Assembly: GCA_030603665.1 (NCBI GenBank)
Contig: JAUVXJ010000012.1
Coordinates: forward strand, 62,001-126,000
Direction: 5' to 3'
Length of the DNA stretch: 64,000 bases
Source: Chloroflexota bacterium
Lineage (GTDB): Bacteria > Chloroflexota > Anaerolineae > UBA7937 > B3-Chlor
This document shows positions 27,906 through 36,560 of this stretch, one piece after another. The notes under the pieces were generated by a model. It was given only the letters and a program-made list of their open reading frames with translations. It was not told where the DNA came from and ran no database searches. The number at the start of each line of letters is the position of its first letter. Positions within the stretch are counted from its first letter, which is position 1. Both the position numbers and the translations under genes were made by a program.

Positions 27906-29267
27906 TCAGAAGACGAAGACGAAGGTCAGATCGTTTACGTTGGTGTTGGTGGGACCGGTGATCAGCAGGTCGTCCAGCTGATCGAAGAAGTTGTACGAAT
28001 CGTTGTTGGCCAGGTAATCCCTGGCCAACAGTTTCTTCTGGCGGGCTCGACGCAGAGTTGAGCCGTCGGCGATGGCCCCGGCAGCATCTGTGGGACCATC
28101 AGTGCCGTCGGTGGCCAGGGCAATGATCATGACGTCGTCCAGATCGCCCAGTTGCATGGCCGCAGCCAGGGCCAGTTCCTGATTGCGCCCGCCCTTGCCC
28201 TCGCCCCGGATGGTGACAGTGGTTTCACCTCCGGCCACTACACAGGCTGGGCTCTGAATCGGCTGACTCGAATGTAGAATCTCCTTGGCGATGGCACAGA
28301 AGACGTGGGCCACCTCACGCGCCTCACCCTCCACGTAGGTGGAAAGAAGCATGGTGCGGAAGCCGGCATCCTGAGCCTCAGCGAGAGCGGCCTGAGCGGC
28401 GATCTCATTGCTGCCGATGATCAGGTTGTGGGTCTTGGCGAAGAGGGGGTCTCCCTTCTTCGGTGTTTCCGGTCTTATGCCCTCGGTGCCCTTCCGAAGC
28501 TGCTCGACTACGGATCTGGGTAGTTCGTCCACGAGGTCGTATCTCTCCACGATCTCCCAGGCCTGGGCGTAGCTGCTAGAGTCGGGTACGGTGGGTCCCG
28601 AGGCGATGACGTCGAGGGGGTTGCCCACCACGTCGGAAAGGATGAGGGAAACTACCTCGGCAGGATAGGCCACGCGGGACAAGTTGCCTCCCTTGATCTG
28701 CGAGATGTGCTTGCGGATAGTGTTGATCTCGTTGATGGTGGCCCCGCAGCGCAGGAGGGCCGAAGTGAGGGCCTCCATGTCCTCCAGCGTGATGCCTTCC
28801 ACAGGAAGTGTCATAAGGGCAGACCCACCGCCGGAGATGAGGCAGATCACCAAGTCGCCCTCTGATGCTTCGCTAGCCAGGTCCACCATCTGCTTGGCGC
28901 CCGCCATGCCAGCCACGTCTGGAAGGGGGTGGCCCGCTTCATTAATGCGGACGATCTTGGTGTCCGCCAGATAGCCGTACTTGGTGTTGATCACTCCGGC
29001 TGTGAGTCGGTCGCCCAGGATGTCTTCCGTAGCCTTGGCCATGGAGCCACCGGCCTTGCCACCACCGATGACATATATGTGCCGGTACTTGTCCAGATCG
29101 TAGGTACGCTCGCCGATGAAAAGCTTGGTGGCTTCCAGAGACATCTGGCGCTTGACCGCGGCATAGGGATTCACCGCTTCCAGCGCGGCGGACAGGATGG
29201 GCAAGACCTTCTGGCGTTGCTTCCTTGTCTCTTCATTGCTCAGCAAACGAGGATCGAACGTGCTCAT
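27906..29267 (-). CDS. Glycerate 2-kinase (MOFRL family)
   Basis: It phosphorylates D-glycerate to 2-phosphoglycerate. The N-terminal DUF4147 domain shows VIGGGKAGGSMAKA, AGHPLPD and LISGGGSALMTLP. The C-terminal MOFRL domain has GGRNQELALAAA and ATDGTDGPTDAAGA. Length (453) is typical of the GckA/TtuD class. It is the last gene of a leftward cluster with an Fe-S oxidoreductase (9-bp gap) and split transketolase. The product enters lower glycolysis. It converges on larA. Confidence 0.93.
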   Translation of the reverse strand: MSTFDPRLLSNEETRKQRQKVLPILSAALEAVNPYAAVKRQMSLEATKLFIGERTYDLDKYRHIYVIGGGKAGGSMAKATEDILGDRLTAGVINTKYGYLADTKIVRINEAGHPLPDVAGMAGAKQMVDLASEASEGDLVICLISGGGSALMTLPVEGITLEDMEALTSALLRCGATINEINTIRKHISQIKGGNLSRVAYPAEVVSLILSDVVGNPLDVIASGPTVPDSSSYAQAWEIVERYDLVDELPRSVVEQLRKGTEGIRPETPKKGDPLFAKTHNLIIGSNEIAAQAALAEAQDAGFRTMLLSTYVEGEAREVAHVFCAIAKEILHSSQPIQSPACVVAGGETTVTIRGEGKGGRNQELALAAAMQLGDLDDVMIIALATDGTDGPTDAAGAIADGSTLRRARQKKLLARDYLANNDSYNFFDQLDDLLITGPTNTNVNDLTFVFVF

Positions 29268-29276
29268 CGCGTCTTC

Positions 29277-30434
29277 CTACTCCTGTGAGTGTTCCTTGAG
29301 CAGCGCCATCCTGAGCAGTTGGACCACATCCATGACCCGGATCCTGATCTTCTCGCGGCGTGCAGCCATGGACAAGGTTCGCTCGCACTGCTGGCAGGCG
29401 CTGATGACGGCTTCTGCTCCAACAGACCGCGCTTGCTCGAGACGGCGACTGGCCACCGCCCGGGACAGCTCGGGATCCAGGGACTCCAGGTTGCCCCCGC
29501 CGCCGCAACAGAGTGCGTTCGCCCTGTTGTCTTCCATCTCCACCAATTCTATGCCTGGTATGGCCTGTATGATGCGGCGAGGCGCGTCGTAGACGTCGCT
29601 CTTCCTTCCCAGGTCGCAAGGGTCGTGGTAGGTAACCCGCATCTCGAGCCGTCGCAGAGGAATCCGGCCTGCCTCCACCAGCTCTGCCAGGAACTCGGTC
29701 GAGTGCATCACGCGGACGAAATCGGGTGCGTAGTTGTGCTCCCACATGTGGTAGCAGGAAGGGCACGTGGTGACCAGTGTCTTCGCTCTCAGAGACTTGA
29801 TCGCCTCCAGGTTGTGAGTTACCAGCTCTGAGACCGGCAGTCCAGCCGAAAGCAGGGGGTATCCGCAACACCACTCCTCGCCACCGAGAGTGGTGAAGTC
29901 CAGCTCGGCTGCCTGAAGGATCTCCACCAGGTCTTGGAGAATCCCGTAGACCATGGGGTACAGGGCAGACACACAGCCGGTGAAGAGCACCACTTCAGCA
30001 CTCTCTTTGCCCACCAGACCTTGTGGCCTCGCCTCCAGGTTCTCCGCCCACAACAGACGACTCTCGGGAGGTTCGCCGGAGATGTTGTGCGAGGATCTGA
30101 CTCGCTCCTCCAGCTCGGTCAGAGGAGGGGGGGCGTAGTCACTCTCCGCTAGCAGTTGCCGGGCGACGGCGAAGATCTCGTCGGTGTGGACACCCCCAGG
30201 GCAACTCACGCGGCAGGACTGGCAGTCGGTGCAGCTGTAGATGAGCCGACTGAGCGTCTCAGACAGGGGGAGTTTGCCTTCGGTTACAGCTCGTAGCAGT
30301 TGTATCCTGCCGCGGGCGGTCATCGGCTCGCGCCGAAGGACGTCGTAGATGGGACAGGCTGCCTGGCAGTATCCGCAGCGGTTACAGCGCAGCATCTCCT
30401 GTCTGTGTTCTTGTAGTTTCTCCATGTCTGTCAC
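29277..30434 (-). CDS. GlcF/LutA-like Fe-S oxidoreductase subunit
   Basis: This is a soluble electron-transfer subunit. Two 4Fe-4S ferredoxin motifs lie at the N-terminus (Cys17, 20, 23, 27 in CNRCGYCQAACP; Cys68, 71, 74, 78 in CTDCQSCRVSCP). Two CCG domains follow (EEWCCGYPLL and NALCCGGGGNLES). This layout matches the glycolate oxidase Fe-S subunit GlcF, LutA, and heterodisulfide reductase D-like proteins. The FAD subunit GlcD is not adjacent. The start is GTG at 30434 or ATG at 30425. Placement between transketolase and glycerate kinase genes suggests oxidation of a C2 or C3 hydroxyacid (inference). Confidence 0.82.
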   Translation of the reverse strand: MTDMEKLQEHRQEMLRCNRCGYCQAACPIYDVLRREPMTARGRIQLLRAVTEGKLPLSETLSRLIYSCTDCQSCRVSCPGGVHTDEIFAVARQLLAESDYAPPPLTELEERVRSSHNISGEPPESRLLWAENLEARPQGLVGKESAEVVLFTGCVSALYPMVYGILQDLVEILQAAELDFTTLGGEEWCCGYPLLSAGLPVSELVTHNLEAIKSLRAKTLVTTCPSCYHMWEHNYAPDFVRVMHSTEFLAELVEAGRIPLRRLEMRVTYHDPCDLGRKSDVYDAPRRIIQAIPGIELVEMEDNRANALCCGGGGNLESLDPELSRAVASRRLEQARSVGAEAVISACQQCERTLSMAARREKIRIRVMDVVQLLRMALLKEHSQE

Positions 30435-30476
30435 AGCAAATCTTCATCGCGGGGAGGTCCTCGACCCCGCGAGGTG

Positions 30477-31415
30477 TCATTTGTCGTCTACCACTTCCTT
30501 GAGTGCATCGACTATGTCCTGGGGCGTGAGACCGTACAGCACCAGCAGTTCGTCAGGCTTGCCCGAGCGTGCATATCGGTCCCGGATGCCCACGAATCGC
30601 ATGGGCACGGGATGGTGCTCTGACACTGTCTGGGAGACGACACTGCCCAGCCCCCCGTGGAGTAGATGTTCCTCTGCGGTCACGATGGCGCCAGTGCCAG
30701 CGGCAGCGTCTCGCACGGCTAGGGTGTCCAGGGGCTTCACCGTGTGCATATCCAGGACTCTCGTTGATATGCCCTCTGCGGACAGCAGGCTGGCTGCCTC
30801 CAGCGCACGTGAGACCATAAGACCGTTGGCTATGATCGTGGCATCGTGACCCTCGCGGAGCCTGATGGCCTTGCCGATGACGAAGTTACAGACTTCCTCG
30901 TATACCGCAGGTACCAACGGCCGCGTCAGTCGAACGTATACTGGGCCCACGTGCTCGGCCACGGCGCGGACCGTCTCCTCAGCTTGCTTGGCGTCGGCAA
31001 CTACGATGACGGTGAAGTTGGGCAGGGAGCAGGTGAGAGACACATCTTCGATGGCGTGGTGAGAAGTTCCGTCTTCGCCTACGCTGATGCCGCCGTGGGT
31101 GGCCACCACCTTCACGTTGAGATTGGGATAGGCCACTGACATCCTCAACTGATCGAAGGTGCGGCAGGTGGCAAAGACCGCGAAGGTGCTAGCAAAGGGG
31201 ATCTTGCCGCAGCTTGCCAATCCGGCAGCTGTGCCGATCATGTTGGCTTCCGCGATGCCCATCTCGAAGTGTCTCTCAGGGAATTCAGCGGCGAAGAGCC
31301 CGGTCTTCGTTGATGTGGAGAGATCAGCATCGAGAACTACGATGTCTTTGTTCTCACGCCCCAGGTCAAGGAGCGTCCGACCATAGGCGTCACGAGTAGA
31401 AACCAGTTGCTTCAA
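30477..31415 (-). CDS. Transketolase, C-terminal subunit
   Basis: This is the second half of a two-gene transketolase: the pyrimidine-binding domain (residues ~1-170 after STRDAYGRTLLDLG, with HFEMGIAEANMIGTAAGLA and GEDGTSHHAIEDV) and the C-terminal domain. The frame is open to 31535, inside the N-subunit gene. The TTG at 31415, preceded by GAGGG and beginning MKQLVSTRDAYG, fits the family start better and leaves a 49-bp gap. With the upstream subunit it transfers C2 ketol units between sugar phosphates using TPP. A DXS-like activity is less likely because the two halves are split in the transketolase manner. Confidence 0.88.
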   Translation of the reverse strand: MKQLVSTRDAYGRTLLDLGRENKDIVVLDADLSTSTKTGLFAAEFPERHFEMGIAEANMIGTAAGLASCGKIPFASTFAVFATCRTFDQLRMSVAYPNLNVKVVATHGGISVGEDGTSHHAIEDVSLTCSLPNFTVIVVADAKQAEETVRAVAEHVGPVYVRLTRPLVPAVYEEVCNFVIGKAIRLREGHDATIIANGLMVSRALEAASLLSAEGISTRVLDMHTVKPLDTLAVRDAAAGTGAIVTAEEHLLHGGLGSVVSQTVSEHHPVPMRFVGIRDRYARSGKPDELLVLYGLTPQDIVDALKEVVDDK

Positions 31416-31464
31416 CGGCGCACTGCCCTCGAGAGTTCCAGATATGTCCTTCGACTTGCTCGGT

Positions 31465-32337
31465 CTAGCATGGTCCCGGATACTGTACGCCACAGGCTTT
31501 GCACTTCTCCTCACTTCTAATCTCGCCGAGGCCACGCTCCATCTCGTCCCGGCTCGGCGCGCTCCCGTGGAAGCGCAGGTTGTTCTCCATGAACGATGCG
31601 CCCTTGCCCTTGGTGGTGTGCGCGATGACTATACTGGGCTGCCCGTTGACTTCTTGAGCTGCCATCAGTGCCTCCAGGATGGCTTCCATATCGTGGCCGT
31701 CTGTCTCCAACACGTGCCACCCGAAGGCGCGCCACTTGTCAGCCAAAGGTTCCAGGCTCATCACGTCCTTGGTCCAGCCGTCTATTTGTTGCCGGTTACG
31801 ATCGAGGATCGCAGTCACTTTGTCCAGCTCATAGTGGGAGGCTGCCATTGCGGCCTCCCAAATCTGGCCTTCGTCGACTTCGCCATCCCCCAAGAGGACG
31901 TAGACCCTGTAGTCTCTTCCATCTAATCTGCCAGCGAGAGCCATCCCATTGGCGATGGACAGTCCTTGTCCCAATGAGCCGGTTGAGGCTTCGACACCGG
32001 GCAACTGCTGCATGTCCGGATGGCCCTGCAACGGGCTGTCGCACTTCCGCAGGCCGTAGAGAAGTTCTCGGGGAAAGTACCCGCTCTCAGCCAGGGCAGC
32101 GTACAGCACTGGCGCCGCATGGCCCTTGCTCAGGACGAAGCGGTCTCTGTCCTCCCATTGTGGGTTGCGGGGATCGTGGCGCAAGACGCGAAAGTAGAGG
32201 GCAGCTACGACATCCGCCGCGGATAGCGAGCCGCCAGGATGACCTGAACCAGCGGTGGCGGTCATGCCAATGATGTGGCAGCGCAGACATCGCGCTTTGC
32301 CCTGCAACTCTGATGGGGACAGCTTCGTATCTGTCAT
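31465..32337 (-). CDS. Transketolase, N-terminal (TPP-binding) subunit
   Basis: This is the TPP-binding half of split transketolase: ATAGSGHPGGSLSAAD (His33), LSKGHAAPVLYA, and the TPP/Mg motif LLGDGEVDEGQIWEAA with GDG at 150-152 ending in ILDRNRQQIDG. The 290 residues include an unusual C-terminal tail with three cysteines (KCKACG...GPC) that could bind metal or form disulfides. The start is ATG at 32337, shortly after a good promoter. It is the first gene of the operon transketolase N, transketolase C, Fe-S protein, glycerate kinase. Confidence 0.9.
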   Translation of the reverse strand: MTDTKLSPSELQGKARCLRCHIIGMTATAGSGHPGGSLSAADVVAALYFRVLRHDPRNPQWEDRDRFVLSKGHAAPVLYAALAESGYFPRELLYGLRKCDSPLQGHPDMQQLPGVEASTGSLGQGLSIANGMALAGRLDGRDYRVYVLLGDGEVDEGQIWEAAMAASHYELDKVTAILDRNRQQIDGWTKDVMSLEPLADKWRAFGWHVLETDGHDMEAILEALMAAQEVNGQPSIVIAHTTKGKGASFMENNLRFHGSAPSRDEMERGLGEIRSEEKCKACGVQYPGPC

Positions 32338-32350
32338 AGCTGACTATTGT

Positions 32351-32379
32351 ATTCTAGCTCAATCGGCAGGCCACTGCAA
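32351..32379 (-). promoter_or_regulatory. Promoter of the transketolase-glycerate kinase operon
   Basis: On the minus strand TTGCAG (32379-32374), a 17-bp spacer and TAGAAT (32356-32351), very close to the ATG at 32337. The transcript leader would be only a few bases long. Confidence 0.65.
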
Positions 32380-32536
32380 TCCTACGGTCAGAGAGTGGGC
32401 GATCCCGTGATCCGCTGGGGAGTTTGCAGTTTCCATACCTAGCCCAATCTCGCTCACATGGTCCCGGAGACCAAGGTGACCTTGCCTCATGCTGCGGTAT
32501 CCAATCCAAGGTCGCGCGTGACTTGCATACGCACTC

Positions 32537-33529
32537 TCATCCTCCGGGCTTGGCCAGGGCCTCTTGCTCGATTCTCTGCAGTGAGTAGTTCTCTCGCATC
32601 ATGTAGAAGATCCCTATCAGAGTCAACGGAACGAAGGTCAGGGCGTGCACAGCGAAGGCGAAACTGAGGGCCAGTTCGCGTTCGACACCAAAGATCTGCA
32701 AGGTGCCCACCACAAGCCAGTGGTATACCCCGATGTACCCTGGCGAGGATGGCACGGTCATTCCCAGGCTGGTGACGCACAGCAGTAGGAAGGCTGCGGC
32801 TGGAGGCGCGTCGATGTGGAAGGCGAACATGACGAAGAGCATGAACAGTCCACTAGTGGCCCACACTGCGATGGACCAACCCCAGAGCAGGAGATTCGTG
32901 CGCAGGGAGCCCAGTGCGTCAAACCCCGACAGCGCCACGTCGAGGGATCCCAGGAGCCGTTCTGCGTCGAGGCGCGGCACGCGCTCCACGAAGTAGCGCA
33001 CTACCGCCAGCGTTCTCTTTCGCTGATAGACCAGGGCCAGGATGATGGCGAAGAGGCACAAGAAGAGTGGAGCCATGACCAACGCTGACTGCCGGATCCA
33101 AGAGGGCAGCGGGACAACGGGCAGGAGCAGCACCAGAAACAGGAGCAGGGTGAGAACGTCAAGGACCTTCTCCACCACAATGGTAGAGAAGGCCAGCCCC
33201 TTACTCACGTTCTCGGATTCTCCGATGACGTACGCTCTGGCCACCTCTCCCAGCCTGGCAGGCAGAATGGTGTTGAGGGCGTAGCTGATCATCAGAGCGG
33301 ATAGTAGGTTCCTACGACTGATCCTCGAGTGATCGCCAGGAAACAGGAGTTGCCAGCGCAGAACCTTGCAGGCGATGGTGGCCGCAAAGGGCACCGCGGC
33401 TGGTATGAGCCAGGCGTAGTTTGCCTGTGCGAGGGCGTTCAGCACTTCGCGATAGTCTATTCTCCAGAGGACGAGGATCAGACAAACGACACTGATGAGT
33501 ACTCCCAGCCAGAAACGCCGCTGTTTCAT
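32537..33529 (-). CDS. Flippase-like/lysylphosphatidylglycerol synthase TM-region protein (UPF0104)
   Basis: This polytopic membrane protein of 330 residues has about eight helices. The pattern WRIDYREVLNALAQANYAWL, SYALNTILPARLGEVARAYVIG and the late GMTVPSSPGYIGVYH loop is typical of the UPF0104/COG0392 family (AglD, YbhN, MprF N-terminal domain). Members are linked to lipid flipping or to archaeal and bacterial glycosylation. No MprF synthase domain is attached. The next gene downstream on this strand is the transketolase operon, which has its own promoter. Confidence 0.85.
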   Translation of the reverse strand: MKQRRFWLGVLISVVCLILVLWRIDYREVLNALAQANYAWLIPAAVPFAATIACKVLRWQLLFPGDHSRISRRNLLSALMISYALNTILPARLGEVARAYVIGESENVSKGLAFSTIVVEKVLDVLTLLLFLVLLLPVVPLPSWIRQSALVMAPLFLCLFAIILALVYQRKRTLAVVRYFVERVPRLDAERLLGSLDVALSGFDALGSLRTNLLLWGWSIAVWATSGLFMLFVMFAFHIDAPPAAAFLLLCVTSLGMTVPSSPGYIGVYHWLVVGTLQIFGVERELALSFAFAVHALTFVPLTLIGIFYMMRENYSLQRIEQEALAKPGG

Positions 33530-33606
33530 TGGATATCCGCACTCAACCTAGCTTTTCCCGTGAGGGATATGTGGATGGTCATCAAGCTCGCTCTCTTCCG
33601 CCAGAG

Positions 33607-34203
33607 TCACTGCAGGAGTGTGGTCAGCCCGGGCAGAATGGAGTTGGTGAACACGGGGACGGAATAGAAGCCCGCCAGGGCGATGGCTGTATCCTTGATC
33701 GTCTTTCCCATCCATGCCGCCAGGAAGAACCATTTGGCGGGGAATTGGGAGGCGCCAGCGGCAACGCCTGCAAGATCGAAGAAGGGGTTTGGAATAACAG
33801 AGAGGAAGAAGACGGTGAGGAAACCGTTGCGCAGCATCCACTTCTCGAAACGCCGGTAGAGGGGGGCGTTCTCCAAGAGACCCTGGCCTGCGTAGCCCGC
33901 TAGATACCCTGTGGATTCGCCCATGGCATCGCCGAGACCAGCGACCAGGCCCACCAAGAGTGGGTTCCAGATACTACCCGCCACATAGACGATGGCCAAC
34001 GCAGGCACCGGCAGGACGACAGTGGCGCTGCCGACCAGGGTGGTGATGAAGATGCCAAGGTAGCCATACCTCTCGTATTCTAGCAGGCGATCGCGAAGGA
34101 GCAAGGCGGCGGCCGAGACGAGGATCACGAGTAGCAGCGCTCCCACCCGCTGAAGCCGTACGATTCTTCGCGACCTGGCCGCATTGAGTTCAGTGCTGGA
34201 CAC
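33607..34203 (-). CDS. VTT/DedA-superfamily membrane protein
   Basis: This protein of 198 residues has an N-terminal helix and a VTT (SNARE-associated Golgi) core: a G[YF]xxIFxxxxxGSATVVLPVPAL segment, LVAGLGDAMGESTGYLAGY and FFLSVIPNPFFDLAGVAAG. Such proteins include DedA, TVP38 and YqaA members, several of which are phospholipid scramblases or carrier-lipid transporters. It lies 20 bp downstream of the DUF1028 gene and 77 bp upstream of the flippase-like gene, so the three may form one unit. Confidence 0.85.
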   Translation of the reverse strand: MSSTELNAARSRRIVRLQRVGALLLVILVSAAALLLRDRLLEYERYGYLGIFITTLVGSATVVLPVPALAIVYVAGSIWNPLLVGLVAGLGDAMGESTGYLAGYAGQGLLENAPLYRRFEKWMLRNGFLTVFFLSVIPNPFFDLAGVAAGASQFPAKWFFLAAWMGKTIKDTAIALAGFYSVPVFTNSILPGLTTLLQ

Positions 34204-34223
34204 AGCTCAGACCCTCTCTCACG

Positions 34224-35099
34224 TCAGAAGCGCTCCCTCATGAAGTCCAAGATGACGCCGTCCAGTAGGTCGTCGTCACGCGACCGCTCCTCCAGGTTCT
34301 CGGTGCTCACGAAGTCTCTCAACGCTTTCTTGGTAGCCTCATCGTAGACACCGGTTGATGGACCCTGGTAGTAGCCGGTTCTCACCAGTATCTCCTGTAT
34401 CTCTGCGGCTACCTCTCCCTGTACCTGCACCAGATTATCGGGGTCCGTTTCCCCCAGGTACAATTCGTGCAACTTGAGCAAACTGGCCAGTTGCTCGATG
34501 GGAGTGGGGTGATCATCCACGCGCAGGTCCACATAGCGGTCGTTGAAGCCTCCGTAGCCTCCGCCTTCTCTCACCACCAGGATGGCGGCCGACTGCTGGC
34601 CCCGTCGGTCACCGCCAGCTGCTTGAGCAGCCTGGAGCGCCGCCAGCAATCGATGGACCAACTCTCCGCTCGTCTTCTCGAAGGTGTGAGCCATGGCTTG
34701 AACCGTATCCTCGCTGACCAGGATGTTGCCCTGGCACGTGAAGTGCCGGCCGACAACATGTCCCGCCCAGTCGAAGCACTCTTCCCCCGTGAAGGCCGCC
34801 GAGCTTCCCTTGGCGTCAACAACACCCACTTGCCTCACTGCCCGGCCCGTGTCCTCCTCGGTAAGCCTGACGACCACTTCCTCGACGGGAACACCTTCCT
34901 CCATCATGGCCAGGCCCCGAGGTCCGTAGGATGTGTTGGCCCAGGATTGAGTGGCCACAGCGCCCACTCCAGCCCTGGCCCAGGGCACGGCGGAGCCCAC
35001 GGCCAGGAACTTGGACTGTACAGCAATGCCCCACTCCTCTTTGTCAGGGTCATAGCCCACGATGGAGAATGTGCCTCGGCATCCACCGGGATTGCTCAT
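34224..35099 (-). CDS. DUF1028 (Ntn-hydrolase-like) protein with C-terminal peptidoglycan-binding-like domain
   Basis: The N-terminal ~200 residues are DUF1028: GTFSIVGYDPDKEEWGIAVQS with the putative N-terminal-nucleophile fold, FLAVGSAVPWARAGVGAVATQ, and GGYGGFNDRYVDLRVDDHP. The rest (YYQGPSTGVYDEATKKALRDF) resembles the peptidoglycan-binding-like domain found fused to DUF1028. Function is unproven; hydrolase activity is inferred from the fold. The ATG at 35099 has GGGAGGTGA eight bases upstream; a GTG at 35108 is less likely. A promoter lies immediately upstream. Confidence 0.85.
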   Translation of the reverse strand: MSNPGGCRGTFSIVGYDPDKEEWGIAVQSKFLAVGSAVPWARAGVGAVATQSWANTSYGPRGLAMMEEGVPVEEVVVRLTEEDTGRAVRQVGVVDAKGSSAAFTGEECFDWAGHVVGRHFTCQGNILVSEDTVQAMAHTFEKTSGELVHRLLAALQAAQAAGGDRRGQQSAAILVVREGGGYGGFNDRYVDLRVDDHPTPIEQLASLLKLHELYLGETDPDNLVQVQGEVAAEIQEILVRTGYYQGPSTGVYDEATKKALRDFVSTENLEERSRDDDLLDGVILDFMRERF

Positions 35100-35121
35100 C
35101 TGTCTCACCTCCCAGGCGGTG

Positions 35122-35151
35122 ATTATAGCATAGCTGGTTGTGGCAGGCCAA
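35122..35151 (-). promoter_or_regulatory. Promoter of the DUF1028 gene
   Basis: On the minus strand TTGGCC (35151-35146), an 18-bp spacer, and TGC immediately before TATAAT (35127-35122), an extended -10. Confidence 0.7.
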
Positions 35152-35159
35152 AGCTCCAG

Positions 35160-36560
35160 CTAGGACCATCCATGGAGCTGAGGTACGATGAAGAGGAACA
35201 GACAGACAACGTCCAGGACCACGAATCCGGCGTAGAAGAGAAGGAAGGCCACCGCCTTGAGCGCCAAAGGCAGGGCCGACGCAGGCTTGTCGCGAGGTAA
35301 CCAGCGCGACAACGCCTCTCCGAGGAGTGTGGGCCATTCCAGCAGGCCCAGCGCGAAGGCCAGAGCGATGGGCACCAGTGCGGGAAAGAGGTAGCGTCCT
35401 TGATGTTGTACAAACTTGAGGTTGTAGAGCACGTGCTCAGCTGCGACAGCTATGAACACCAGGAGTAGGAGCAGCAGTGCCCAGCGCTGGTACCTGTTCA
35501 GCAGCGCTGGTTTGCGGGCGACGCGTACCAGCCAGAAGACGAAGCCAATTGTGACTGCAAGCGAGACGACGGCCAGAAGCAGGTAGAGGCGGGAATCTAT
35601 GAGCACGCCCATCCAACCGAACTGGGCCCAGAAGCTGCGGAAAGACACGGTGATGAAATCCTGTACGGTCTTCGCCAATCCATGCTCCGCGATCCACCAG
35701 GCGGTTGTAGGCTGCCCAACCACGACGGAGTCGTGGCGATGCCAGGCGAAGAGATCCAGGCCCCCGTAGGTGAGGGCGTTGCGTATGAACCACCAACCGG
35801 ATAGCAGCAGACCCAGGCCGAACACGGTCCCGAGTCTGCAAAGCAAGGCATGCCGCCCCTGTTCTCGCCCTCTGACCGCCAAGGCCAGCAGAGAGGATAG
35901 GATCACCGGCGCATAGATGGTGGTTTTGGTGAGTAGGGCAAGAGCGATAAGCACTCCCAGAGCTGCCGTCTGTCGCTGAGATAGGCCAACCTTGATCTCC
36001 TTGACGCATAGCCAGATGACAAGCGCCAGAATGAGTTCGGCCAGGGTATCGTTGTTGATGGCTGCGCTCATGGCGATGTGCATGGGCAGAGTGGCGATCA
36101 TAGCTGTGGAGGTCAAGGCCAGGAGCCGATCATTGGGGAAGACATCCCTCACGACGGCGTAGGCGACGACGAGCAGGGCTGCTCCCAGGACAACCGACAA
36201 CAAGCGCATGGCCAGGAACTGTGTGTCGAAGCCCAGGGGGTTGGTGACGCCATAGACCGCGGCGGCCAGTGCGTAGTAGAGCGGCGGCTGGTGGAATTCG
36301 TAGCGGATAGGATCGATGGACATGTCAGACGGGAATCCAGCAGCCTTGATCTCCTCCAGGTACTGATGGGGGTAGTCGCCCATCTGGAGCACGGGGAAGC
36401 GCCGGTTCTCAGCCAGGTACACGACGTAGTTGTAGTGGGCCGGTTCGTCGGGCGTCTGCCACTTGGGGGTCTCCGCCGCGTACGCGAAGCCCAGCATGCA
36501 GTAGACGAATACGATCGTGGCCAGGGCCGCTCTGGCGAGCAGCGATTGACGTCCAGACAT
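35160..36560 (-). CDS. DUF2142 polytopic membrane protein (GT-C-like)
   Basis: This protein of 466 residues has about eleven helices. The first extracellular loop carries PKWQTPDEPAHYNYVVYLAE and YEFHQPPLYYALAA, the acidic and HQPP motifs of DUF2142/GT39-type proteins. LLSGWWFIRNALTYGGLDLF marks the end of the core, like the 5' partial gene at the start of the window. It is probably a lipid-linked sugar transferase or related envelope-glycan protein. The acceptor is unknown. It starts 487 bp from the divergent ABC transporter gene. Confidence 0.82.
   Translation of the reverse strand: MSGRQSLLARAALATIVFVYCMLGFAYAAETPKWQTPDEPAHYNYVVYLAENRRFPVLQMGDYPHQYLEEIKAAGFPSDMSIDPIRYEFHQPPLYYALAAAVYGVTNPLGFDTQFLAMRLLSVVLGAALLVVAYAVVRDVFPNDRLLALTSTAMIATLPMHIAMSAAINNDTLAELILALVIWLCVKEIKVGLSQRQTAALGVLIALALLTKTTIYAPVILSSLLALAVRGREQGRHALLCRLGTVFGLGLLLSGWWFIRNALTYGGLDLFAWHRHDSVVVGQPTTAWWIAEHGLAKTVQDFITVSFRSFWAQFGWMGVLIDSRLYLLLAVVSLAVTIGFVFWLVRVARKPALLNRYQRWALLLLLLVFIAVAAEHVLYNLKFVQHQGRYLFPALVPIALAFALGLLEWPTLLGEALSRWLPRDKPASALPLALKAVAFLLFYAGFVVLDVVCLFLFIVPQLHGWS

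Noticed and set aside
31416..31535. Overlapping upstream start for the transketolase C-subunit
   Set aside because: It would place 40 unconserved residues inside the N-subunit gene; the TTG at 31415 matches the family start.
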